DNA of 16,351 nt from Brachionus plicatilis (Eukaryota; Rotifera; Eurotatoria; Ploima; Brachionidae), in contig QEOQ01000059.1 in NCBI GenBank assembly GCA_010279815.1, positions 154,740 to 171,090 on the forward strand, given 5' to 3'. Below, piece by piece: positions 7,878-15,647 of this stretch. A program made the translations under genes and the position numbers. Below the pieces are notes generated by a model. That model saw nothing but the letters and a program-made list of their open reading frames with translations. It searched no databases and was not told the DNA's origin. Position 1 is the first letter of the stretch. Each line of letters starts with the position of its first letter.

Positions 7878-9700
7878 TTAAAATTTTTCAACCACAGTAG
7901 AAAGAGTGAATTGATTCAGGGCAACACTTTTTAAAACAAGCACTAGTTCATTTACTAGACTAGTACCACGCACATCTTCTAAATAAACAATGTCTTTGGC
8001 CAACTTGTCACAATTAGGCCTATTAAGTTCTCTTTTTACTAGTTCTATTTTAATCAAATTGTTCCATTTTAGAATTGGAATCTTTTCAAGTCTATTCAAA
8101 ATAACTTGTCCGCCTGTTTGATTAATGCCTAAACAAAAACCATTGTGTAGCGTATTTTTTATTGCTTCAATTTCACTTTTTTGTAGTTTTGTTTTTTTGT
8201 GTATTTCGTTTAGGAGTATAGAAGCGAGCCATTCTAAATAGTAATCATTATCACTGTCTCCTTCTAGAAAATTTGATTTCACACATTCGCATATTGAAGC
8301 CAAATCGAGTTGAAAATTTGTCGACGAATGTGACAATATTGTCGAAAACAAATTTTTAACTGATTCTAGTAAAACATAGCTTATCAAATATTTAGGCTCA
8401 CATTTTTTCACAAGCTCAATAAAATGTTTTTCTTTTGGATAAAAATAACGACACAAAGACAACATTTTGGTCGTTTTATCTAAATGTAAATTTTTGCGGC
8501 ATGCCAATCCATCAATAAATCCAATCCAAACATGTTTATCAATTATTATTTCATTGCTTAGAATTAAATTTGTTTTAAAATTTCTAATTGTATTTAAAAC
8601 TTTATGGTTTTTTATTTTGGATTTTAAAAAATTAAAACTCTCATTGCATTGAGAAAAATACGAACAATCTACTAGCTGTTTCAAATTGCTTTCTATACTT
8701 ATTTTATCGTCCTCTAAATGTTGAATTTCTTCCAATATTACATTTTTCTCATCATTCAAAATTTTATTGCACATTATTGAAACAAACATGCTTTCCATAA
8801 CTTCACTCCAAATGTAATCACAATGCTTGTCCAATACGTTATTGATTACCAAACTCGGCTGGATGTGTTTTAACAGTTCTAACTCAAGTGGGGACAGAAT
8901 GTCACACAGATAGCTCTCAATAGAAGATAAGCTTTTAATGGAATTGTATTTTTTCAAATGATGGTCACATTCAAAATAGAAATTGATCAGCTTTAATTGT
9001 TTGCTCTTTTTAAATGAATTTAATATACGCCTCATAAACAAATTGTGTTTTTCACTTTGGTAATTTGCATATTTTGTATGATAGAATTTCAATAAAATAA
9101 AACAAATGTCTGCACTAAACTCACAAGGATTGTTGGCCAATTTGACTAAAGCATTTTTAATTTTATCTTTATCGAGTACATTGGCTGACAAGAGTGGAAG
9201 AATGAAATCAAGTTGAGCATAATACTTTGTAATATTTGAATTGTTCAATTGTTCTATTAAATTCTCAATGTATTTTGTTTTATCTGGTGAACTTAAAGAA
9301 AAGACTTTAAACATCAAGCCAATAAACCAATAGTCTACATGTACATTTGGAGCAGCATTTTGATCAATTGAACTTTCCAAATAGGTGATCAAACAGTGAA
9401 ACGAATAAAAACCTAGCCTCAAGTCTTTTAGTTGCACTAAATAATCGATTCCATTTTTTAATTGTTCATAGCATGCTTGATTTATTTTGTTTGCCTTGCT
9501 AGCTTCTTCAAGTGTCATTGTCAAACATGTATGAGCCAAACTTGTCTGAAAATAGAAAACCGTTTCATCTAACAAATAAAGAGTGTCAATTTTAAGCTGA
9601 TCAATTATTTGCTTCGAGTCATTCGAATATATTATTTGTTCGGCTCGTGTTTTTTGTTCCATTAGATTTGTTTTTTTCAAAGTATCTGATACTAATTTTT
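7878..9700 (-). pseudogene. Large alpha-helical region upstream of the SecA motor
   Basis: About 600 codons are open here, with no ATG at the head (the first in-frame ATG is six codons further in). I do not recognise a domain. The protein is rich in Leu, Lys, Asn, Ile and Cys, has no long hydrophobic segment, and looks like a run of antiparallel helices, as in helical-repeat scaffolds. It ends at a TAA at 7878-7880, but the same frame stays coding-like beyond it for about 35 codons, so this is probably a premature stop inside the gene. At its 5' end it joins the preceding block through a frame change at the T5 run 9696-9700. Confidence 0.6.
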
Positions 9701-10879
9701 CATTTTATTAGCCAATTCATCAACAGTTTCAATAGCAGCATTTGTTTTCAATGTATGCAAGTTAGCAGCTATATTTATTAAATCCTTTTCAATTTGCATC
9801 AAAAATGAGACTTTGGACACACCAAAATTTTGATCATTAAAAACAAATGAATTTAAATCTGTGAAAAATTTTTTAATATTTTCAAATATTAAATAAATTT
9901 TTTCTGTCAACAAATTCAAATCATTATCACATTGATCTTGTTGCTCATAATTTTGATAGTCTTTTAGTTTAAAACAAGTTTTGATCATTATCTGGTTCAA
10001 TTGTTCAATTTGGGAAATATTTTTTACTGTTTGTTGATCTAATGAATTAAGCAATTCTATTCTAAATGATTCAATTGTTTCTTGTTGATTAAAAAATTTA
10101 AAATAAAAAGAGCTGAGCAAACAAATGGCCAATTGTAAATATTCAGCTTGCTGTTCAAAGTTTGTCGATTGAATTATTTGACTCAAAATATTGTTTGAAT
10201 TACTGAAAAGAATATCGAATAAATCGTCCAAACATGTGCAGATTTTATAATTTTGTTTAAATAAATTGTTCATTTTTTGATCAAATAAAGTGGACAAGTT
10301 TTTAAAATTATTTAAATTTATTAAATCTATTAGATGACTTTCAATATCACTAAAGGCTTTAATTGATTCAATTTTTTTTCCTAAATTTTCAATAAACAAT
10401 ATTTTGTCTTGTATACTTAGTTGACATTCAGCAGTCAACAACTTATTGAATAAACTGTTAAGAAAATTTATTCGATTTGATAAAGTTAAATGTTGATTTT
10501 GGTTAACTTTTGAAATGCATTTTTGACAAATTGAATTTTTTGTTTTATTTAATTGGACTTTTTTGTTTTCCAAATTTTCGATTAAATTATCCCTTAATTT
10601 GTTGATTTTTTCCAAACAATTATCTTCAACAATATAATATATTTTGGTTAAAAAATCCACAATTTCTTGGCTTTCATTTTCATGAATTTTTATCAAAACA
10701 TGATCTTCCAACTCTTTTAAATTTAATTCTGTTTCGTAGATGAGTTTTAGGTTCAAAAAGCACAAATAAATGTCAAACTTTGCCGCAGAATCGGGAATTA
10801 ATCTAGTCAAATAGTACTTTTCATTTGTGGTTCTTTGATTTTCTAAGCATTTTACCATTGTTTCAATAAAATCATTATT
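9692..10879 (-). CDS. Helical coding block at the start of the long 3' exon
   Basis: About 390 codons are open. The coding block can start either at the ATG at 10858-10856 or at the splice acceptor whose AG is 10881-10880, preceded on the minus strand by the pyrimidine-rich tttgtttatattttag. The acceptor is preferred, because the codons between it and the ATG are open and its phase 0 matches the donor at 12767. The protein is Leu-, Asn-, Gln- and Lys-rich and helical with several short Cys motifs; I recognise no domain. The frame ends at a TAG at 9692-9694, next to the T5 run where the following frame takes over. It lies directly upstream of another helical block and then the SecA motor. Confidence 0.65.
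   Translation of the reverse strand, partial: NNDFIETMVKCLENQRTTNEKYYLTRLIPDSAAKFDIYLCFLNLKLIYETELNLKELEDHVLIKIHENESQEIVDFLTKIYYIVEDNCLEKINKLRDNLIENLENKKVQLNKTKNSICQKCISKVNQNQHLTLSNRINFLNSLFNKLLTAECQLSIQDKILFIENLGKKIESIKAFSDIESHLIDLINLNNFKNLSTLFDQKMNNLFKQNYKICTCLDDLFDILFSNSNNILSQIIQSTNFEQQAEYLQLAICLLSSFYFKFFNQQETIESFRIELLNSLDQQTVKNISQIEQLNQIMIKTCFKLKDYQNYEQQDQCDNDLNLLTEKIYLIFENIKKFFTDLNSFVFNDQNFGVSKVSFLMQIEKDLINIAANLHTLKTNAAIETVDELANKMKN
9696..9700 (-). other. Frame change at a five-base homopolymer
   Basis: The block ending at 9692 and the block continuing to 7878 overlap only over this run. The upstream frame stops four bases further on, and the downstream frame has a TAA about ten bases before the run. 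A single-base length difference would link them. An undetected intron is not favoured, since I find no good GT and AG pair here. Confidence 0.55.
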
Positions 10880-11075
10880 CTAAAATATAAACAAAATTTA
10901 GCAATTAATTCCTTTTTGTAGAAAATTCTTTTTTTTTTTATGGCAAAATGAGTTTATATAATAATTAAAAAAAGGCTTTTTAATATCATTTTTAATTATT
11001 AAATTCAAATACATTTCATTTTAGCCCTTTTTGAAGAAAAAGAAAAAAAGGTATTGTGAATGTCTGGAAGAAAAA

Positions 11076-11356
11076 GAACAAAAATTCTCCCTTTATTGGT
11101 AAATAAAAATTTTGAAAAATAAACAATTCTAAAAAAAAAACAGCAACTTGAGGCAATAAAGTTTGTTGCATCTTTTTTTTCCCTAAAATGATTTATCGCA
11201 TGAGAATAAAAGACAAAAAATAAAGCATCAATTAGAATTAAATTGATAGTTGATTTGGTCTACTCAAAAAAAAAAGAAAGAAAAAAAAATTACTACTAAT
11301 TTAGGAAAAAAAAGATGCAACAAATTTTTTTGCAAAAAGTTGCAGTTTTTTTTTAT
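11076..11356 (+). mobile_element. Palindromic MITE-like element, copy A
   Basis: The segment matches copy B at 15118-15465 in the same orientation: an aaaattctcc-ctttattg left end, the palindromic core with caataaagtttgttgcatct, and an interior with aaagacaaaaa, aaagc-tcaatta and ttgatttggtc. Its right arm carries the reverse complement, aaagatgcaacaaattttt and gttgcag. It has no coding capacity. The right arm is shorter or more diverged than in copy B, suggesting an older or truncated insertion. The exact ends and target-site duplication cannot be fixed by eye. Confidence 0.65.
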
Positions 11357-11462
11357 AGGAAAAATTTATTAGGTTTTGTGAAATTTGATACAAAATTACA
11401 AATAAAACAGAAATGAATGCTTAAATTTTTTTTTTCATGAAGGCTTTTAGTTAGTTCTGTAA

Positions 11463-11493
11463 ATGCAACAAAGTTCAACATGTATTGTTGCAT
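11463..11493. repeat. Short inverted repeat sharing the MITE core motif
   Basis: The arms atgcaacaa (11463-11471) and ttgttgcat (11485-11493) are exact reverse complements, 13 bases apart, and contain the GATGCAACAAA-type core of the neighbouring palindromic element. It may be a further fragment of the same family. Confidence 0.4.
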
Positions 11494-11514
11494 CGATAGT
11501 CAAAGTCTTTGCAA

Positions 11515-12195
11515 AATTTATCAAAAGTTAGATTACGATTCTATACATGCAATTTTGTCAATCGATTTTTCGATACCAATTAGACCTGGTATTTGTAGGT
11601 GAAACTAAACTTGGTGAACTTGATATCAGGCAAAATTTACTAATTAAGAGAATGTTTGACATAAAGAAATATGCCAGGCTCAGACCGATGTTAGAGGCTC
11701 TACGTCTTGAAACGGTAGAACAACTTTATATGAAACACAAGATATTTATTATGAAACAGCTTAAAAACAGTAAAATCTGTTGGGAGTTACTCCTATTTTT
11801 ACATTCGGATTACTCGACTTGTGAACAAAAAAATATCTCATATTGCAAGAAGCTCAAGAACCTAGAGAAAAAGATACATTTTGATCCGATGGAATATAGC
11901 ACAAAGACTTCAATATTCATAATTGATCATATATTTTTAGATAAAAATCGTGGCTTGGTTGACTCGGTTAAGTTTGTGTGCTCGCAAATAAAAATCAATA
12001 TGGAACTAAAATTGGATTACTTTTATTTTTATAAAATTTTAAATGATCTTTTGAGAAATTAAAAACTTTTTTACTTAGTAACACTGGTGCAATTTTTTTT
12101 CTTTTTTTTTTAATTTTTCTCGAATTTAATGTAATTTTTTGTAATTTTGCCTATGGGGCTTTAAACTAATAAATAATAATAATAATAAAATAATT
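11515..12195 (+). mobile_element. 5'-truncated non-LTR retrotransposon (LINE) 3' end
   Basis: An open frame at 11547-12062 encodes about 170 residues of the sort found after the reverse-transcriptase domain in jockey/CR1-type LINEs: LLIKRMFDIKKYARLRPMLE, then LRLETVEQLYMKHKIF. The same frame reads upstream through a TAG at about 11529-11531 towards 11515 and then loses similarity, so the copy is 5'-truncated, as LINE insertions usually are. It ends with tgcctatggggctttaaac and an (AAT)n tail, a common LINE 3' end. No catalytic RT motif is present, so it is dead. It lies in the opposite orientation to the host intron. Confidence 0.7.
12165..12189. repeat. (AAT)n microsatellite forming the LINE tail
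   Basis: A run of aataataataataataataa follows the LINE 3' end. A matching (AAT)n tract lies at 12480-12494 on the other side of the SINE. Confidence 0.8.
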
Positions 12196-12479
12196 AACCC
12201 TTTTCTATCCTAGCGGATAATGGGGAGGCGCTCATCTCCTTTTCCAGTACCTTTTGAGCATTGGCTCCGATCTGACACAGAGGTTACTGCATCGAGTTGA
12301 TCATCAACACCGCAATTATTACCCAGTCGAAACCGGTCCCCCATTTTTTAATGAAAGGGGTTTAAAACATGCGCCCCGTATTACAGAGACATTCGTAAGA
12401 TTTTCTCTCCCCTTGCGGGGATCGAACCTCGACCCTCTGCTTGATGACTAACATGCAAACCACTCGGCTATACGGGCTC
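12190..12479 (-). mobile_element. tRNA-derived SINE inserted between (AAT)n tracts
   Basis: This block is clearly richer in G/C than its surroundings. On the minus strand it begins gagcccgtatagccgagtgg, with a perfect pol III A box (tagccgagtgg, 12470-12460) and a B box (ggttcgatccc, 12428-12418). A tRNA cloverleaf cannot be closed: the T stem and anticodon stem pair poorly, so it is a tRNA-like head and not a tRNA gene. The unrelated body runs to about 12190. (AAT)n on both sides suggests insertion into the LINE tail with an AAT-repeat target duplication. Confidence 0.65.
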
Positions 12480-12494
12480 AATAATAATAATAAT
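12480..12494. repeat. (AAT)n tract on the head side of the SINE
   Basis: A short aataataataataat tract abuts the tRNA-like head of the SINE and mirrors the longer tract beyond the SINE body. Confidence 0.75.
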
Positions 12495-12767
12495 TACGCT
12501 AAATTTGTATAGCATTACCAAAATGTCCTTAATTATGCAATTATGAATGTTGCATCATGTAAGGGTCGCTGTCATTCAGATAACCTTCCCAAATAATGAA
12601 AAATGTCTGTGCATTATTTTTTTTGTTATTAAATTATTTTTGAGCATGATCATTAAATTTTGATCTTTTTTTTTGGTCTTAACCTAATGATTTACAAATA
12701 GCACATAAAAATGTTTAAAAAATCTTAAATTAATTAGACTTTCAAAATTAAAAAAAAATATGCTAAC

Positions 12768-14146
12768 CATTTTTTTTTCTGATTTGTTCAAGTCAACTTC
12801 TGATGATAGCTTATTGATTTCGTAATTGAACTGATTTATGCACTCCTTTATTTTTACAACCATTCTAAATAAATCACCCAATTGAAGCATATTTAAATTT
12901 AAATTATTTTTTGATAAATTGTTCAACATTTGATTAATTAACCTAAGAGTCTGCTCAACATTTTCGTTTATTTGTTTTTTGCTTAAACTTTGGCATTTTT
13001 GACTTAAATTATGACAAATTTGAAGAAAAGCTAATTTAATTTTTCTCTCAAATTTGTCTATATGTTGTGAAAGTTCAGATTTATTATTTAATTCTTTATT
13101 TAAAACATCATATAAACTAAATAAACAATCAATTTTATCTCGATAAAAAAGTTGATCAATGTCTAGTTGTTTAGCTAAATCAATAAACAAATCTTTTGAT
13201 TTAATTTGACTTGGATTCGAACTGTGTTGAACACAATCTAAAATAAAAAACACTTGTTGGTCATAATCATTTTGAAATTTGTTTTTTAAACTTGAATCCA
13301 TTATTTCTACTAAATATTTATTTTTGTATTTTTTTTTATCCACTAATTTAACAATATAAGACACAAACATGTCAGCTTTGTCCAAATTTTTCATCATTTT
13401 TTCAATTTGATTGTTTTTGTTCAAAATCTCATCAATCGATTGTACATGTTGCTTTATTGATTTTAAATTGATTGATTTTTCAAATTTTTCAACTTTTTCT
13501 TTAATTGAATTGAATTGTTTTTCTTTATCTTTTTTGTCTTTACTTGCTAATGAAAACAAACTAGATTGAATAATGGCCAGATCAAATAGAATAAATTCAA
13601 CCATTTCAAAGCAATTTATATTATCATCAATTTTCGAACAAATGCTCTTCAATAATTTTATTTCACTACTTGACACATTTTGAATAGACACAATTGTATT
13701 GGTATAATTCAGAATTAATGTGACATTATTTTCAAAATCATTTTCTTCTTCAGATTTGGTCTCATTTTGAAAATTAGCCAATAATCTATTTACTTGTTCA
13801 TAAAAAGCAACTAAAGCACTTGTTTGATTGATAAATGATCCAGTTAAGTTTTTAATTCTGTTTTTAACACATTCATAAAATATTCTATTAAATTCAAAGC
13901 TATTAACTTTATTAATTAATTCATTTTCAGCTTTGGCGCTTAAAATTTTGGCCAATCTGACCAAAAAAAGTTCTATTGACTCTTTTTGATTGATGTTAAG
14001 TTTAGTGAGCTTTTTTAAAATGACCATTATTTCATCGAAGCTTAAATATTCATAATTGATCAAAAATATCAAGTTTTTTAATAATTCAAATATTTCGTTT
14101 GAATTTTGTTTGAATTCAAAACAGTATTGAATAGCGTTTTGTGTCA
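12768..14146 (-). CDS. Helical N-terminal exon of the giant gene
   Basis: About 460 codons are open between an acceptor (caactttttttttag, AG at 14148-14147) and the donor ATG|GTTAGC (GT at 12767-12766). Past the donor the frame runs on for only about 27 hydrophobic, Phe-rich codons to a stop, which looks like intron translation. The protein is Lys-, Asn-, Ile- and Leu-rich and helical, with no recognised domain and no membrane segment. No ATG opens the frame. The same frame is open beyond a TAA at 14166-14168, which a 39-nt intron would remove. It resembles the helical block after the next intron in composition and probably forms one scaffold with it. Confidence 0.65.
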
Positions 14147-14185
14147 CTAAAAAAAAAGTTGTGTTTTATTTTAAATCAAGTCTAC
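14147..14185 (-). other. Putative 39-nt intron that removes an in-frame TAA
   Basis: The proposed donor is AAAT|GTAGAC (GT at 14185-14184). The acceptor is cacaactttttttttag (AG at 14148-14147), a textbook pyrimidine-rich 3' splice site. Phase 1 matches on both sides, and the length is a multiple of three, so the frame is the same on either side. The donor is weak and the size is very short, so a nonsense TAA at 14166-14168 remains possible. Confidence 0.45.
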
Positions 14186-14777
14186 ATTTGTACTTGAGTA
14201 CAAAATTGTCTAAACAAAGACCAGAATATTTGCTGTTGCTAGTTGATTCGAATTGTTCAATAAGTATGCTTTTGCCACTTGAATTCTCAATTTTTGTTTC
14301 ATTTATTTTTTGTTTAATTTTTTCGAAATCATCTCTTTTCATTTTTTTTTTTTAAAACATGAACCAACTTGGCAAATAAATAATTTCCTATAAGTTCTTT
14401 TTTTGAGATTGACAATGATGAATCTTCTAATGAGTCGGATATGTATTTTAAATTGCTAAGACAAAATTCAATATTTGGAGCAAAGCAGTCTAACATGTTT
14501 AGTTGATGTTTGAAGAGGTTTTTTTTGGACCAAAGGTTAAAATTGTTTATTTTTCGAATGTTGTCATTTAAAATGTTGAATATAATCAAAATTTGCTCTA
14601 ATTCCTTGTGATCAAAATCTTCTTTTTCCATCGTAGCAAAGAATGTTTGAATAAATTGGCTGTAGAAATTGTTTGCTGATTTTGTTAAAACTTTTATGCC
14701 AGTGTATTCTAAATTGACTATTTTCTCGATTAGATCAAAATAATCCCTTAGCAATTGTTTGGTTGAATTTAAATTTT
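14186..14777 (-). pseudogene. Helical exon with a frame change at an A12 run
   Basis: The exon starts at an acceptor reading ggcatag (AG at 14779-14778) and reads about 140 codons of helical, Leu/Asn/Lys-rich sequence up to the twelve-base homopolymer at 14342-14353. Beyond the run that frame stops within five codons, while another frame opens at ATG 14342-14340 and stays open for about 50 codons to the putative donor at 14185. Both halves look coding (the second has SSGKSILIEQFE). A one-base difference in the A12 run would join them. I recognise no domain. The stretch Gly-Lys-Ser in the second half is not a Walker A loop. Confidence 0.5.
14342..14353 (-). other. Frame change at a twelve-base homopolymer
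   Basis: Two coding-like frames meet exactly at this A12 (minus-strand) run. Runs of this length are the most error-prone positions in most sequencing methods and also mutate readily. Confidence 0.6.
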
Positions 14778-15647
14778 CTATGCCTTAATTTTTTAATTTT
14801 AGATATTTAGCTTGGGGTTTTGTGAATTTCAAGAGCAAAAACTTTTCTTTTTTTAAAAAATTTACTAAAAATAAAATAAATCCTTTAAAAATACTCCAAC
14901 ATACTTAGATGCATCTAACTGTTTCAACCTAAAATAAAAAATTTATTCTCTTTTTTTTTTCGGTAAACCAAATCAATAGTCAATTTAAATCTTTTGGATG
15001 CTTCATATTTTTTGTCCTTTATTTACATCAGAAAAATTATTTTTTAAGTGAGAAAAGATGCAACAGAGTTTTTTTTAAAAAAGTGTTATTTAAATTCGTT
15101 GAATTGTAAATTTCTAGAACAAAACGAGCAAAAATTCTCTCTTTATTGATAAATAAAAATTAAAATAATTAAAATAATTTAAAAAAAATACTGCAACTTT
15201 GTGCAACAAAGTTTGTTGCATCTTTTTTACCTAAAATAATTTTCCTTCTGTAAATAAAAGACAAAAATTAAAGCGTCAATTAGATTTAAATTGATTTTTG
15301 ATTTGGCTTATCTAAAAATAAAGAAAATACAGTTTCTATTTTAGGTAAAAAAAGATGGATCAAACTTTGTTGCACAAAGTTGCAGTATTTTTTTTTTTAA
15401 TTATTTTAAATTTGCAAATTTTGATTTATCAAAAAAAAGAGAATTCTTGTTCCTTTTATTTTTGAAATTCTTAGTGCCAAAATATATTTAAAGCTGTTTA
15501 ACAGTTGATACATTTTGTAGACTTATTTTCAAATTTAAAAAAAAAAGAGTTATTTCAGTTTAAAATTTTGTTTTTGTTTTTTTGTTCTAAAATTCACAAT
15601 GCTAAGCTACACAAAAAAATAAATAAAATTTTAAGTAAAAAGCTTAC
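14778..15647 (-). other. Intron of 870 nt containing MITE-like copy B
   Basis: The donor is ACA|GTAAGC with GT at 15647-15646, a strong match to the eukaryotic consensus. The acceptor is ggcatag with AG at 14779-14778. Both junctions are phase 1. The acceptor lacks a good pyrimidine tract and is the weaker end. Outside the repeat, the intron is A/T runs with no gene that I can support. Confidence 0.6.
15118..15465 (+). mobile_element. Palindromic MITE-like element, copy B
   Basis: The left arm (about 15118-15240) and right arm (about 15335-15465) are near reverse complements over roughly 110 bases. The best part is the 29-base core starting aatactgcaactttgtgcaa (15188-15216 and its mirror 15361-15388). 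About 95 unique bases separate the arms. There is no coding capacity, so any movement would depend on a transposase elsewhere. The same interior occurs in copy A. The whole element could fold into one long hairpin in the primary transcript. Confidence 0.75.

Larger units (their letters stand above)
10880..12767 (-). other. Intron of 1888 nt loaded with transposable elements
   Basis: The donor is ATG|GTTAGC with GT at 12767-12766; the acceptor is tatattttag with AG at 10881-10880. Both junctions are phase 0, and coding-like sequence abuts on each side. The intron holds MITE-like copy A, a 5'-truncated LINE on the plus strand, a tRNA-derived SINE on the minus strand and (AAT)n tracts. The rest is A/T runs with no gene that I can support. 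Confidence 0.65.

Noticed and set aside
197..7880. A variant genetic code that reads TAA and TAG as amino acids
   Set aside because: Coding-like continuations past stops at 197, 7202 and 7878 hint at it, but TAA and TAG are absent from the 1554-codon frame and both end other frames sensibly, so the standard code fits better.
12254..12451. Plus-strand ORF of 65 codons
   Set aside because: It is antisense translation through the SINE, whose pol III boxes and tRNA-like head lie on the other strand.
12400..12479. A functional tRNA gene on the minus strand
   Set aside because: The A and B boxes are good, but the T stem and anticodon stem do not pair, and the block continues into a longer non-tRNA body, as in a SINE.
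11076..15465. A CRISPR array, because of recurring palindromic units
   Set aside because: There are only two copies of a 300-base element, 4 kb apart, with no regular spacers and no cas genes.
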